Position numbers and translations under genes: made by a program
Assembly: GCA_014874415.1 (NCBI GenBank)
Contig: JACWAI010000033.1
Coordinates: 1-38,423 of the forward strand
DNA from: Nitrososphaerales archaeon
GTDB lineage: Archaea; Thermoproteota; Nitrososphaeria; Nitrososphaerales; Gagatemarchaeaceae
Length of the DNA: 38,423 bases
Direction: 5' to 3'
In this document: piece by piece, positions 1 through 7,792 of the stretch
Layout: each line of letters begins with the position of its first letter
How positions within the stretch are numbered: the stretch's first letter is position 1
The notes under the pieces: generated by a model
What the model saw: only the letters and a program-made list of their open reading frames with translations
Database searches by the model: none
Told to the model about the DNA's origin: nothing

Positions 1-1113
1 GCCGAGCTGGCCTATTCGATCGTCAAGCCGAGCAGCACGCCTCTGGTCAAGAAGAAGGCGGCCCCGACTTCGCGCAACGAGATGAAGGTCGTCTTTTCAA
101 TCGCCGTCATCGCTCTGGTCGCGCTTCCGGCGGGATCGTACTGGATACCCAACCCTATACAGTGCACCTACTCCGGCCAGCTCTTCTGTAACAACAGCCC
201 TGCTGACTCCGGGGTAAGCATCGTCAACGGCGCCACCATCTACTCCCGATCGGGGTTCAGCGACTGGATACTGGCTCTTCAATGGGTGAGGACTGAAACA
301 CCGACCAACTCCGTGATCATTTCCTGGTGGGACTATGGGTACTGGTTCACCGTCATGGGGAACAGGACGTCCGTGGTCGACAACGCGACGCTGAACAGCA
401 CCAGGATCGCCCAGGTTGGGCAGTTGCTGATGTCGAATGTGACCCAGGCCGCCGCCATGGCGAAGCAGATGGCCTACATCCCAGGCTGCCTGCCGACCAA
501 CTCCACGTCTTGCTACAGGACCGCATACGTCGCCATATTCATCACCGGCAGCATCTTCACGGTAAGCGGTTCCTCCGGTTCCGCATCATACTATGCACTG
601 CAGGTGCCGAGCGGTAGCGGGTTCACCGCAGGCGGAGGGGACGAGAGCAAGAAGCAGTGGTTCATACGCATAGGCAACCTCACCGAGTCGAAGTACCTGG
701 AGTGCCCGGGGAACACGCCCAACGAGCTGACCTCGGCAGGCCAGCTCTGCGAGAGCGGCGACGACTTCACCCTGACCCCATACGCGATGACGAACAGCCT
801 CTTCGGTCGGCTCCTGCCTTTCAAGCTGGCTGGGTACATCGTCCCCTCGAACACGAACACTGGCACGGTCTGTGACGGCCTGTTCTACTGCACTTTGTCC
901 AGCAGCTACGCGTTTGCGAGCAACGGAGCTCCGCCGTACGAAGTTTTCTCCTATCCGAGCAGCTTCAACTACAACGCTACCAGCGGCGGACCTTTCAGGC
1001 TGGCGTACGTTTCGCCCAGCCTGTCGTTAGCGGAGTCGGGTGCGTCGAATTGTCCTGGAAACTCGAACCTGCAGTGCTTCAACACCATTCTTCTGTATCA
1101 GCTTGTGGCCTGA
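1..1113 (+). CDS. aglB: Oligosaccharyltransferase AglB/STT3, C-terminal part (5' end outside window)
   Basis: This is the 3' part of the membrane enzyme that transfers lipid-linked glycans to Asn in N-X-S/T sequons of secreted proteins. The frame is open from base 1, so the true start and most membrane helices lie upstream; the ATG at 82 is internal. One last hydrophobic helix (VVFSIAVIALVALPAG) is followed by the extracytoplasmic globular domain. That domain carries the family signature WWDYG within SWWDYGYWFTVMGNRT, near base 322. The rest is Ser/Thr/Asn-rich and Cys-containing, as is common for this domain. The gene converges on nop10, with 16 bases of 3' overlap. A surface protein at 31691-32668 is a plausible client. 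The family call is secure; glycan type and substrates cannot be read here. Confidence 0.93.
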   Translation, partial: AELAYSIVKPSSTPLVKKKAAPTSRNEMKVVFSIAVIALVALPAGSYWIPNPIQCTYSGQLFCNNSPADSGVSIVNGATIYSRSGFSDWILALQWVRTETPTNSVIISWWDYGYWFTVMGNRTSVVDNATLNSTRIAQVGQLLMSNVTQAAAMAKQMAYIPGCLPTNSTSCYRTAYVAIFITGSIFTVSGSSGSASYYALQVPSGSGFTAGGGDESKKQWFIRIGNLTESKYLECPGNTPNELTSAGQLCESGDDFTLTPYAMTNSLFGRLLPFKLAGYIVPSNTNTGTVCDGLFYCTLSSSYAFASNGAPPYEVFSYPSSFNYNATSGGPFRLAYVSPSLSLAESGASNCPGNSNLQCFNTILLYQLVA

Positions 1114-1262
1114 GCGTCCCCTTCATAGGCCATCGGACTCCGGTATCTCGCGTATTTGTCGTCTGGGGAGTACCTCGCCGGGTGAACTGTGACTGCCCTC
1201 CCCCCGCAGCTGGGGCACTGGTCAGACAGGGTGTACCTGCCGCACTGGGTGCACTTCAGCAT
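1098..1262 (-). CDS. nop10: H/ACA ribonucleoprotein subunit Nop10
   Basis: A 54-residue protein that is easily missed because of its size. Nop10 is the small core subunit of archaeal H/ACA RNPs; it binds Cbf5 and stabilises the pseudouridylation active site. The translation begins MLKCTQCGRYTL and has a four-Cys zinc ribbon (C4, C7, C16, C19) followed by the typical HPARYSPDDKYARYR segment. It starts with ATG eight bases after the aIF2-alpha stop, as in the classic archaeal L44e-S27e-aIF2alpha-Nop10 order. Its 3' end overlaps aglB in convergent orientation. Family and context agree. Confidence 0.93.
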   Translation of the reverse strand: MLKCTQCGRYTLSDQCPSCGGRAVTVHPARYSPDDKYARYRSPMAYEGDAQATS

Positions 1263-1270
1263 AAGGCCCT

Positions 1271-2071
1271 TCAAGAAGAGCCGCCGTACTTCCTCGATAT
1301 CTCGCGCTTGAAGCTGAACGCGTCGTGCTTGCCGACCCCGTCCTTGATCTTCTCTATGACCCCATCCAGGGCCTTCTCCGCCTGCTTGTAGTCGTCGGCG
1401 GTGATCCTGACCCTGTAGCGCGGGGCCCCTGCGTAGGTGATGTGGACATCCGCCTGTTGGGCGCCTGCCGCGGCCATCAGCGTCTTCTTGACCTGCTCGA
1501 TCCCTTCAGGTGACCTGGACGAGACCTCTACGAGCGCGCCGACCTCGTACCTCGGAGGGACGATCTTCTCCGCCGCGATTTCAGCTATGGCCTTCGTTTC
1601 TCTCTCAGGGAGCGCGAGGCTGGCCAAGCCCTTCTCTCCCTTGCGCGCCGCGGTCTCCAGGGCTACGTAAAGGGTCCCGAACTCCTCCTCCAGCCTCCGC
1701 CTCAGTTCCCTCTCATGGGCTTCATCTGCGCCCAGCTTCTTCTTCACCGCGTCGATGATCGCGACTGCCCTCTCTTCCCTCTTCCACTCGATGACCTTGG
1801 CCCTGCGCTCCTCGTTGGTAACCTGCCTCAGCGACAGGTCGATCTCCCTCCTCATCCTGTTGACCCTGATGACCTTCAGGATGAGCTTCTGCGAGACCTT
1901 GGCGACCCTGTCGATGTTCCTGACCCACCCGGTCGATATCTCGGAGACGTGGAGGAAGCCATTGGTGCCGGCATACTGGTCCAAGTTTACGTAGATGCCG
2001 TGAGACGTTATCTCCCTCACGGTGCAGACGACTATCTCCCCGGCCTCCGGGAGGGGGTTCTCTGAACTCAT
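1271..2071 (-). CDS. eif2a: Translation initiation factor aIF2 subunit alpha
   Basis: Alpha subunit of the heterotrimeric factor that brings initiator Met-tRNA to the small ribosomal subunit. The 266-residue length matches the family. Residues about 8-85 form an S1-type OB fold, with landmarks GEIVVCTVREITSHGIYVNL, FLHVSEIS and RREIDLSLRQV. A helical middle domain follows (about 90-170), and a C-terminal alpha/beta domain ends with ITADDYKQAEKALD. The ATG at 2071 gives the standard N terminus. It is third in the L44e-S27e-aIF2alpha-Nop10 operon, 37 bases after S27e and 8 before Nop10. Confidence 0.96.
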   Translation of the reverse strand: MSSENPLPEAGEIVVCTVREITSHGIYVNLDQYAGTNGFLHVSEISTGWVRNIDRVAKVSQKLILKVIRVNRMRREIDLSLRQVTNEERRAKVIEWKREERAVAIIDAVKKKLGADEAHERELRRRLEEEFGTLYVALETAARKGEKGLASLALPERETKAIAEIAAEKIVPPRYEVGALVEVSSRSPEGIEQVKKTLMAAAGAQQADVHITYAGAPRYRVRITADDYKQAEKALDGVIEKIKDGVGKHDAFSFKREISRKYGGSS

Positions 2072-2108
2072 CTTTGACGTGCCACCTTCGCGTAGTATTT
2101 GGCGTTTT

Positions 2109-2306
2109 TCAGCCCAGGCGCTTCACTACCGTGGCGAGTACCACGGACTTCCCACCCTTGCTCTCGGCGAGCTTCCTCCCGCACCCCCTGCAGCCTATGT
2201 CCATGGAAGAGTTTGAGAAGAGGATCCTCTCCTCCCCGCAGTCCGGGCACTTCACTAGGATGAAGGAACTTTTCGTCTTTGGGATGGGCTCCCGTTCGCG
2301 CTTCAT
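2109..2306 (-). CDS. rps27e: Ribosomal protein S27e (eS27)
   Basis: Small-subunit zinc protein of 65 residues. A C4 zinc finger is visible (VKCPDCGEE, then IGCRGCGRK), spanning about residues 19-43 with the typical spacing and followed by the basic tail. The start codon overlaps the L44e stop as ATGA, indicating translational coupling. Length and position between L44e and aIF2-alpha are as in most archaea. Confidence 0.95.
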   Translation of the reverse strand: MKREREPIPKTKSSFILVKCPDCGEERILFSNSSMDIGCRGCGRKLAESKGGKSVVLATVVKRLG

Positions 2307-2581
2307 GCCGCGATCTCCGCCTTCCTCAGCCTGATACCATATGTCATCATCTCTCTATTACATTCTCTACACTTTAACTTCAAGGTCGCTTTTTTAGTAG
2401 TTTTTGCAGTGCGGATCAGTTCAGGGAACTTCTGGCCGCCATAACCGCGCTTCCTTCCAGCCTGCCTTCGTGCGCCCCAGGAGCCCGCACGCTCCTTTCC
2501 TCTCTTGTAAAGCGCTACGGAATGTATCGTGTGCTTGTTACACCATGGACAATTTCGACGGATTTCCTTAGGAAACTTCAT
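2303..2581 (-). CDS. rpl44e: Ribosomal protein L44e (eL42)
   Basis: Large-subunit protein of 92 residues near the E site. The true start is the ATG at 2581 (MKFPKEIRRNCPWCNKHT), which is the family N terminus, and it is preceded by a GGTGAG ribosome-binding site. An upstream in-frame extension to 2674 would run into the divergent gene and is rejected. Two CxxC pairs (CPWC and CREC) make the zinc site, and GGQKFPELIRTAKTTKK is the conserved centre. It leads the operon with rps27e, aIF2-alpha and nop10. Confidence 0.96.
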   Translation of the reverse strand: MKFPKEIRRNCPWCNKHTIHSVALYKRGKERAGSWGARRQAGRKRGYGGQKFPELIRTAKTTKKATLKLKCRECNREMMTYGIRLRKAEIAA

Positions 2582-2619
2582 ACTCTCACCTAACCGGAAT
2601 TGGCCCGCTTTCGCTCGTG

Positions 2620-2652
2620 CATTTAAGCTTGGCCTGGCTGGGTCGTTAAATA
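2620..2652. promoter_or_regulatory. Divergent TATA-like elements for rpl44e and the 2674 gene
   Basis: On the plus strand GTTAAATA (2645-2652) is centred about 25 bases before the ATG at 2674, which suggests a leaderless mRNA. On the minus strand GCTTAAATG (about 2620-2628) lies about 43 bases before the L44e ATG, leaving room for a short leader with the GGTGAG site. The assignment is by position and composition only. Confidence 0.5.
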
Positions 2653-2673
2653 CGCGGCTCGCATTATTGCTCA

Positions 2674-3024
2674 ATGACCAACGTCGAATCTGTTGAGAAA
2701 GAGACGAGGCTTTCCCTCTTTCTCTTCGGCAAGCCTGCCTGGGAAATCGAAGACTTGGAGGGAGATGTAGACTTCAAGACACTCGAGGAGATTGGCGCCA
2801 TGGGGAAGGAGCTGCATGAACGGCTTCAGTGGGTGGCTAAGGTTGCGAAGGAGCTACTCAACCATGGGTGGGACGCCTACGGCACACTCTACGACATAGA
2901 GTTCTACAAGACCATCTCAGTCGAGTCGGCAAAGAAAGAGCTCAGGGAACTGGGACTAGACCCGGAGGAAATGAACCTCGAAGAAGAAGAGTTAGAGGAC
3001 GATGGGGACGATTCAGGTGCATAG
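2674..3024 (+). CDS. Acidic protein of unknown function
   Basis: I do not recognise this 116-residue protein. It is soluble with no signal peptide or zinc motif. The middle (about 40-95) looks helical, and the C terminus is strongly acidic (NLEEEELEDDGDDSGA). The ATG at 2674 is supported by a TATA-like box 25 bases upstream. It is divergent from the ribosomal operon by 92 bases and overlaps the next gene by 23 bases. Codon use still resembles the core genes, so it may be a resident gene rather than part of the HNH insertion downstream. Confidence 0.7.
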   Translation: MTNVESVEKETRLSLFLFGKPAWEIEDLEGDVDFKTLEEIGAMGKELHERLQWVAKVAKELLNHGWDAYGTLYDIEFYKTISVESAKKELRELGLDPEEMNLEEEELEDDGDDSGA

Positions 3025-3358
3025 TGAAACTTCAAGCGCAACAGGCAAATCCAAGAAGCTCGAACCCAACGGTCCCGTCGCTCTGATCTCATCATTTGGG
3101 AGTGGAGGGTCGGTCAAGCGCGTCGAAGTGTCGATAACCTATCCGAAGCAGCGGATTATCGTAACACACAAGGCATGGGTCAACGACGGGACAAGGACGG
3201 CTGACGAACTGACAGATGAAATCATGCGGTTCTGTACCGAACACAACACGAGCAACATCCAATTTGTGGATAGGCTCTTGCCCATGTCTGAAGCCTCGAC
3301 AGGCAAGTGCGAGCACTGTGGCGGAGAGATGACTAGGGTACCATGGAGTTCGGAATGA
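3002..3358 (+). CDS. Small protein of unknown function with C-terminal CxxC
   Basis: A 118-residue frame of unknown family. After a Ser/Thr-rich N terminus come beta-type segments (VEVSITYPKQRIIVTHKAW), a helix-like stretch and one CxxC pair near the end (KCEHCGGEM). It overlaps the preceding acidic protein by 23 bases in another frame, so the ATG at 3002 may be too early and a later start is possible. Codon use is slightly more A/T-rich than in the ribosomal genes. No function is proposed. Confidence 0.5.
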   Translation: MGTIQVHSETSSATGKSKKLEPNGPVALISSFGSGGSVKRVEVSITYPKQRIIVTHKAWVNDGTRTADELTDEIMRFCTEHNTSNIQFVDRLLPMSEASTGKCEHCGGEMTRVPWSSE

Positions 3359-3378
3359 GAACTTCCATGAGCCCGTGA

Positions 3379-3465
3379 TGGAAGACGCTACACGCTGACG
3401 CCGTGGGCTACTCGATGGAGGGGCTGGCGAAGGTGGTGAGGGAGTGGTGCGAGGTTGGGAGTTAA
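3379..3465 (+). pseudogene. Possible 3' remnant of a lost gene
   Basis: A 28-codon open stretch ends in TAA at 3463-3465 and reads WKTLHADAVGYSMEGLAKVV followed by REWCEVGS. Its codon choice (G/C-ending) matches the native genes better than the neighbouring HNH genes do. It has no start and is cut by a stop at 3376-3378. It looks like the tail of a gene whose body was lost, perhaps when the HNH genes arrived. I cannot name the parent family. Confidence 0.3.
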
Positions 3466-3489
3466 GAGGTCTCAAGGAGTAAGAACTCG

Positions 3490-4032
3490 ATGACCAAGGG
3501 AGTTCCATCTCAACAAAGGACGTGCATGCGATGCGGCCAGATCTACCAACCCGCAAGTGGCCCGCAGAAGTTCTGCATGGTTTGCAGAGGGCCTGTTCGC
3601 CTCGAGGTGGCATGCCTCAGTCGAAGAAAGCAGTACTGGCTCCATAGGGACGAAGAGATTCGGAAAGTGCGCGAATGGCAGGAACACAATTCTCAGAGGT
3701 ATCACGAATCGCGGCGTCAGTATGAGTTCCGTAAACTCAGGGATTCGAGGCGGCTAGTGCTGGAGCATTATTCGAATGGGGCTCTCCACTGCGCTTGCTG
3801 CGGGGAATCGGAGATCGATTTCCTGACGGTAGATCATATCGAGGGCAACGGGAATACGTCGAGTCGAGAATTGGGAATCCCGCGGGGTGGCTCGTCGCTG
3901 TACAGATGGCTCGTTAGGAATGGGTTCCCTCCGGGATTTGCGGTCCTCTGTGCAAACTGTAACGCATCAAAGAGGAACAGGGAAGCATGCATCCACCAGA
4001 GGAAGCCCATCAGCTCTCCGAACTCGAGCTGA
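3490..4032 (+). CDS. HNH-nuclease-like zinc protein, copy A
   Basis: A 180-residue protein in three parts. An N-terminal zinc ribbon has C12, C15, C29 and C32. A basic helical linker follows (about 43-92, with QYWLHRDEEIRKVREWQ). The C-terminal treble-clef HNH-like domain has C101/C104, the D115-H116 pair (TVDHIEGNGN) and C154/C157 followed by NASK. The His of the DH pair is the expected general base, and the last H of HNH is replaced by N, as in some active families. It is followed seven bases later by a paralogue about 55% identical over the HNH half. Codons are more A/T-rich than in the flanking core genes, which suggests acquisition. Target and activity are unknown. Confidence 0.75.
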   Translation: MTKGVPSQQRTCMRCGQIYQPASGPQKFCMVCRGPVRLEVACLSRRKQYWLHRDEEIRKVREWQEHNSQRYHESRRQYEFRKLRDSRRLVLEHYSNGALHCACCGESEIDFLTVDHIEGNGNTSSRELGIPRGGSSLYRWLVRNGFPPGFAVLCANCNASKRNREACIHQRKPISSPNSS

Positions 4033-4039
4033 TTCAACG

Positions 4040-4606
4040 ATGGCAGGCATCAAACCACCAAAGGGAGGACCAGTCGAGTGCAGGAGATGTGGTAGCCTCT
4101 TTCAACGAAGGGTTGGGCACCAGTATCACTGCGATTCATGCATTAAGCCTGCACACCGCGAATATCAAAGGCGTTACAGGAGCCTGAATTACGCCTTTAA
4201 CAAAGAAAAAATCAAGGCGCGAACCCGAGCATATCAGCTGGGCCATCTCGAACGGACACGTCAATCTGCACGGGCATCCATGATGAAAAGGAACAGGCGC
4301 ATAAAGTATCAGGTCTTCGGTCACTACTCCAACTGGACGTTTGCGTGTTCATGCTGCGGCGTGACGGAGCGGGAGTTTCTTACCATCGACCACGTCGCTG
4401 GTGACGCCAACAAGACGAGCCGCGAGTTCGGGATACCACGTGGAGGGTCGCCACTGTATTCTTGGCTCCTCAAAAGCGGCTTACCGCCTGGGTTTGAGGT
4501 TGTCTGCATGAACTGCAATTCCTCGAAATGGAAGCACGGCGAATGCGTACACAAGAAAATGAACAGGTCTGCAAGCGATGTCGGTCAGAGCGATTCTAAT
4601 CACTAA
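4040..4606 (+). CDS. HNH-nuclease-like zinc protein, copy B
   Basis: A 188-residue paralogue of the preceding gene with the same layout: zinc ribbon (C14, C17, C31, C34), basic helical linker (about 38-92), and HNH-like domain with C103/C106, D117-H118 (TIDHVAGDAN) and C156/C159 followed by NSSK. A strictly shared block, GIPRGGS-x-LY-x-WL, lies between the DH pair and the last Cys pair. The ATG at 4040 is chosen because it begins just before the zinc ribbon and seven bases after copy A stops; an open frame to 3887 overlaps copy A. The 3' end overlaps the PCNA stop by 11 bases, convergent. A stand-alone mobile nuclease pair or a defence component are both possible. Confidence 0.75.
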   Translation: MAGIKPPKGGPVECRRCGSLFQRRVGHQYHCDSCIKPAHREYQRRYRSLNYAFNKEKIKARTRAYQLGHLERTRQSARASMMKRNRRIKYQVFGHYSNWTFACSCCGVTEREFLTIDHVAGDANKTSREFGIPRGGSPLYSWLLKSGLPPGFEVVCMNCNSSKWKHGECVHKKMNRSASDVGQSDSNH

Positions 4607-5372
4607 CACGCGGAGCCAGAAAAAATTGCAAGATTGCGCCTTGGGAGTTCAATAAAAATGTCATTTTTAGCGGCTTTTTGCTAGAGTATTGTACATCAAC
4701 GGTATCGGCTACTCCCCCCAACGCTTTGAGGATAGAATTTACGTACTCGATACTGAATGTTGCCCTGCTGTCAGCGGTCGACTCGAGCTTCAGTACATCC
4801 GCATCGTTCTTGGCCAGAGCCACGTCGGCCTTGCCAACATCACTCTTGCCGCTGAACTTGATCTTCTCCTTGGAAGCTTCAATGGTAACTTGGTCCGCCA
4901 CCACCGACACGTCCCCCAGGATTTTTTCTAGAATCGTTTTCGTCACCGTGGCCTTCGTCTCGAGCTCGAGCTTTGGTAGCGGAGCACTCGCAGCTGTACT
5001 CTCAATAAGATGAATGTTGAACTTGCGCCTGTAGCCGTTCTGGAAGATGACCCAGATTCCTTCGTCCGAGGATTCTTCTTTCGAATCTGGATCCCTGTCC
5101 GAAATGGTGACAGTGTCCTTCGAATCTGAACGATTCATTGTCTTAACAAGGTCCTCGACTCTTATGCTGAACTTGAACGGCTTCGAACACTCGTATGACT
5201 GGAAGGAACTGTTCGGCATGGTCAGATCAACTAGGGCCACGTGAGACGGGTCCATGGCTCTGAACGCGATGCCTTCGGAGGTCGCGTCGAACGTCGCTTC
5301 TTCAACTAGTGTTTTCACCGCGGCTGCGACGGCCTTCCACTCTAACGCCGAAGACGTCTTAGCCAAGAACAA
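4596..5372 (-). CDS. pcn: DNA polymerase sliding clamp PCNA
   Basis: The ring-shaped clamp that tethers polymerase, ligase and nucleases to DNA. At 258 residues it has two PCNA folds: the first starts MFLAKTSSALEWK, with FRAMDPSHVALVDL as the core signature; the second ends LKMTFLL and AILQFFLAP. An acidic linker (SDRDPDSKEESSDEG) lies between about residues 88 and 105. The start is TTG at 5372, the only codon that gives the family N terminus; the nearest upstream ATG is out of frame. A TATA-like GGCTTATTATCT (5407-5418, minus strand) lies about 40 bases upstream. The 3' part is A/T-rich next to the HNH pair but intact. Confidence 0.95.
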   Translation of the reverse strand: MFLAKTSSALEWKAVAAAVKTLVEEATFDATSEGIAFRAMDPSHVALVDLTMPNSSFQSYECSKPFKFSIRVEDLVKTMNRSDSKDTVTISDRDPDSKEESSDEGIWVIFQNGYRRKFNIHLIESTAASAPLPKLELETKATVTKTILEKILGDVSVVADQVTIEASKEKIKFSGKSDVGKADVALAKNDADVLKLESTADSRATFSIEYVNSILKALGGVADTVDVQYSSKKPLKMTFLLNSQGAILQFFLAPRVSD

Positions 5373-5533
5373 GGTAGCGCAGCCTTCATCGAGGCTTTTC
5401 GAAGTCAGATAATAAGCCTTGGCCGGGAAAACTCAGCGCCCCACGGATTCGGCTGAAATTGAACGACTAGGAGGGAAGGTGCGGTCATATGACCGTGGAA
5501 CGTCTTTAGCGTCGACCAGGGCACGAAGTGGCT

Positions 5534-6028
5534 ATGATGGTCTACATCTTCAGGCATGGGCACGCCGAGAACAAGGCCTCGGCGTCAGACAAGACCGACG
5601 AGGGCCGTCGGCTGGTCGACGAAGGGAAGGAGCAGGTCGAATGGACTTGCGCGAAGGCGAAACATTTGGGAGTGGTCCCCGACATCATAATTTCAAGTCC
5701 GCGCGCCAGAGGTAGGGAAACAGCAGAAATGGCGAAGAAAATGTTGAACCCCCAAGCCAAGTTGATGAGCGATACGTGTCTGGAGCCTGAAGCAAAGGTT
5801 TCCGAAGTCTACAAGGTGCTGTCCAAACTGAAGAAGAACGACAGCGTGATCCTCATCGCACATCTGCCTCATCTCGGGCACCTTCTCGCTGATGCGCTGA
5901 ACTGGGAAGCGGTGTGGCAGAACTTGGATTTCGAGAACGGCGCGATGGCCAGGATCGACTTCAAGGGCGCGCCGAAGCCGAAAGCTGGCAACCTAATGTG
6001 GCTCATTTCGCCTACGAGGGCAGGTTGA
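5534..6028 (+). CDS. SixA-like histidine phosphatase
   Basis: A histidine phosphatase superfamily member of about 164 residues, closest in layout to phosphohistidine phosphatase SixA. The catalytic RHG motif is at the very N terminus (VYIFRHGHAENKAS), a conserved Arg is in SSPRARGRETAEMA, and the second catalytic His is in LIAHLPHLGHLLADAL. It has no signal peptide, so it is cytoplasmic. GTG 5528, ATG 5534 and ATG 5537 are all possible starts; 5534 is chosen. It stands alone between divergent pcn and a convergent unknown gene. The substrate is unknown. Confidence 0.82.
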   Translation: MMVYIFRHGHAENKASASDKTDEGRRLVDEGKEQVEWTCAKAKHLGVVPDIIISSPRARGRETAEMAKKMLNPQAKLMSDTCLEPEAKVSEVYKVLSKLKKNDSVILIAHLPHLGHLLADALNWEAVWQNLDFENGAMARIDFKGAPKPKAGNLMWLISPTRAG

Positions 6029-6049
6029 GATTCCTCGACTGTCTCTAGG

Positions 6050-6589
6050 TTACCACCAGGTGCCTAGGTTCCGCGTCAGTTCTCCCATCAAACCTGGCGG
6101 GGGTTTGAACTTCAGCGTGTAGACCTTGCCGCTGGGGTCAGGGGCCTGCTGAGCCATGGTCGAATGGATGTTCGCTAGGAAACGCATGACGGCATCCGGG
6201 TCGTCTCTCCACCTGTGCTCGACGAGCCTGATCTCTCCTCTCTTGTGAAAAGAGGGCGGGATCTCGAGCATCGAGTTCAGCATCGACCTTGCCCTAATCT
6301 CGTCGTTGCTCATGATGCCGACGGTGAAGACTCTCGCGTCTTCAGCTCCGACCCCTTGATCAAGGTTCACCACTACGTGCCCGTACAAGAGGACCCCTTC
6401 CTGGGCGTCGAACTTGCGTATCATCAGATAGCAGGTGGGGTGGCCGTCACCCTCGCCCTGACCCAGGTACCAGACGCGGAACCTGTCCGTCAGGGCGTTC
6501 CATTCGCCTCTCGCCAGGTGGCTGAGATCGATATCGAGCGGGGAGAACGAGACCGCCGCCACGAGCGAGTAGACCTTCGCCCCGCTCAT
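6050..6589 (-). CDS. Protein of unknown function, divergent from priS
   Basis: I do not recognise this 179-residue protein (MSGAKVYSLVAAVSFSPLDI...). It is mixed alpha/beta, soluble, and ends in a basic/Pro segment (LKFKPPPGLMGELTRN). The ATG at 6589 is preferred because an ATACTATC TATA-like box (about 6617-6624) lies 28 bases upstream, pointing to a leaderless mRNA. The frame stays open to 7258, but that part is antisense to priS. Divergence from priS across about 115 bases suggests a resident gene, but no functional link can be claimed. Confidence 0.6.
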   Translation of the reverse strand: MSGAKVYSLVAAVSFSPLDIDLSHLARGEWNALTDRFRVWYLGQGEGDGHPTCYLMIRKFDAQEGVLLYGHVVVNLDQGVGAEDARVFTVGIMSNDEIRARSMLNSMLEIPPSFHKRGEIRLVEHRWRDDPDAVMRFLANIHSTMAQQAPDPSGKVYTLKFKPPPGLMGELTRNLGTWW

Positions 6590-6703
6590 CGTGAGGTAAG
6601 CCTCTAGCGGGACTCTCAAGCAAGATAGTATTGGCCTATCCCTCTTAACGACCAAGGTCGGACGGATGCCCTTATCTGGCCGACGCCCTGGAACCAATCC
6701 AGA

Positions 6704-7792
6704 TTGAACGAAGGAACTAAGGTCTGGCTGCGCAACGCCTATCGCGAATATTACTTTCGTAGCGCAGACCAGATTGGGTTCCCAGAAGCCATCGAATCGA
6801 GGGAGTTCGGCTACATCCCCTTCGGGGGAGGGATGGTAAGGCACCTCTCCTTCAAAAGCGAAGGAGAAGCCAGGGCCGAAATCCTCAGGCAGTCGCCCTC
6901 TTCCGTCTACTGTTCCAACGCCCGCTATGAATTTCCGACCAGGCCCATAGAGGAGAAGGGGTGGCTCGGCGCCGAACTCATCTTCGACATAGACGCGACG
7001 GACATACCGACATCCTGCAAGAGGGGTCACGACCTCTGGTACTGCGAGAAGTGCCACGCTTCGGGAAAGCTCCCCCGGCCGCAGAAATGCACGAAGTGCG
7101 GCGGACCTGCCGTAGAGTTCCACGGGACTTGCGAAACCTGCCTCGACGCTGCGAAGGAGCACGCGGTCAGGGTCGTCGGCTTCCTCACGAGTGATTTCGG
7201 GGTCGACGCGAAGTCGATCCAGCTCTACTTCTCGGGCAACAGGGGCTACCACCTGCACGTCTTCGACAAGAGGTTCGAACTTCTGGATCAGCAGGCAAGG
7301 GGGGAGATCGCCGAATACATGAGAGGCTCGTCGCTCCCTCTCAACCAGAGCATAGCGTCCACCCTCCGAAGGAGACCTCCTTCCGGCCCGCAGGGGGCGG
7401 GGTGGACGAGAAGAATCACGGGGTACGTGGACGAACGGAGGCAGGATTATGCTGGCACTCTCCAGAAGCTGGTGTCGGAGGCGATTTCATCACAGAGGGC
7501 GATGGTGGACTCTTCGGTGACCACCGACATCCACCGCGTTTTCAGGCTTGCAGGGACGCTGCACGGGGAGACCGGCATGTCGAAGATGAGGATCGAGAAC
7601 ATGGAAAAGTTCGACCCGCAGGAGGACCCCGTGGTGCTGAGCGCCAAGCCTGTCAAGCTCAAGATTGGCTTCTATCCCCGCTTCAGGATCAGGCACAGGG
7701 ACTTTGGGCCGTTTACGAAACCGGAAACGGCAGAGCTTCCGACCTACGCGGCGGTCTCGATTTTAACCCGCGGCCTAGGGGAGGTTGCTTAG
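6704..7792 (+). CDS. priS: DNA primase small (catalytic) subunit PriS
   Basis: Catalytic subunit of the archaeal/eukaryal primase, which makes primers at the fork. The protein has 362 residues. Visible motifs are the metal-binding DxD in LIFDIDATD (D95, D97), the nucleotide-binding SGNRGYHLHV (about 177-186) and DIHRVFRLAGTLHGETG, holding the third carboxylate. A Cys-rich insertion (C105, C114, C117, C129, C132, C143, C146) lies between DxD and SGNRG and is the zinc knob, here large enough for two sites. It starts with TTG at 6704. A GINS gene begins on the base after its TAG stop, a known archaeal pairing. The large subunit PriL is not in the window. Confidence 0.95.
   Translation: MNEGTKVWLRNAYREYYFRSADQIGFPEAIESREFGYIPFGGGMVRHLSFKSEGEARAEILRQSPSSVYCSNARYEFPTRPIEEKGWLGAELIFDIDATDIPTSCKRGHDLWYCEKCHASGKLPRPQKCTKCGGPAVEFHGTCETCLDAAKEHAVRVVGFLTSDFGVDAKSIQLYFSGNRGYHLHVFDKRFELLDQQARGEIAEYMRGSSLPLNQSIASTLRRRPPSGPQGAGWTRRITGYVDERRQDYAGTLQKLVSEAISSQRAMVDSSVTTDIHRVFRLAGTLHGETGMSKMRIENMEKFDPQEDPVVLSAKPVKLKIGFYPRFRIRHRDFGPFTKPETAELPTYAAVSILTRGLGEVA

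Noticed and set aside
3092-3613. Minus-strand open frame of 173 codons
   Set aside because: It crosses two plus-strand genes, including the zinc ribbon of HNH copy A, and its composition (Ser/Pro/Arg) is that of a shadow frame.
6590-7258. Open minus-strand extension upstream of the 6050-6589 gene
   Set aside because: It is antisense to priS, whose motifs are certain; the ATG at 6589 with its TATA-like box gives a complete gene.
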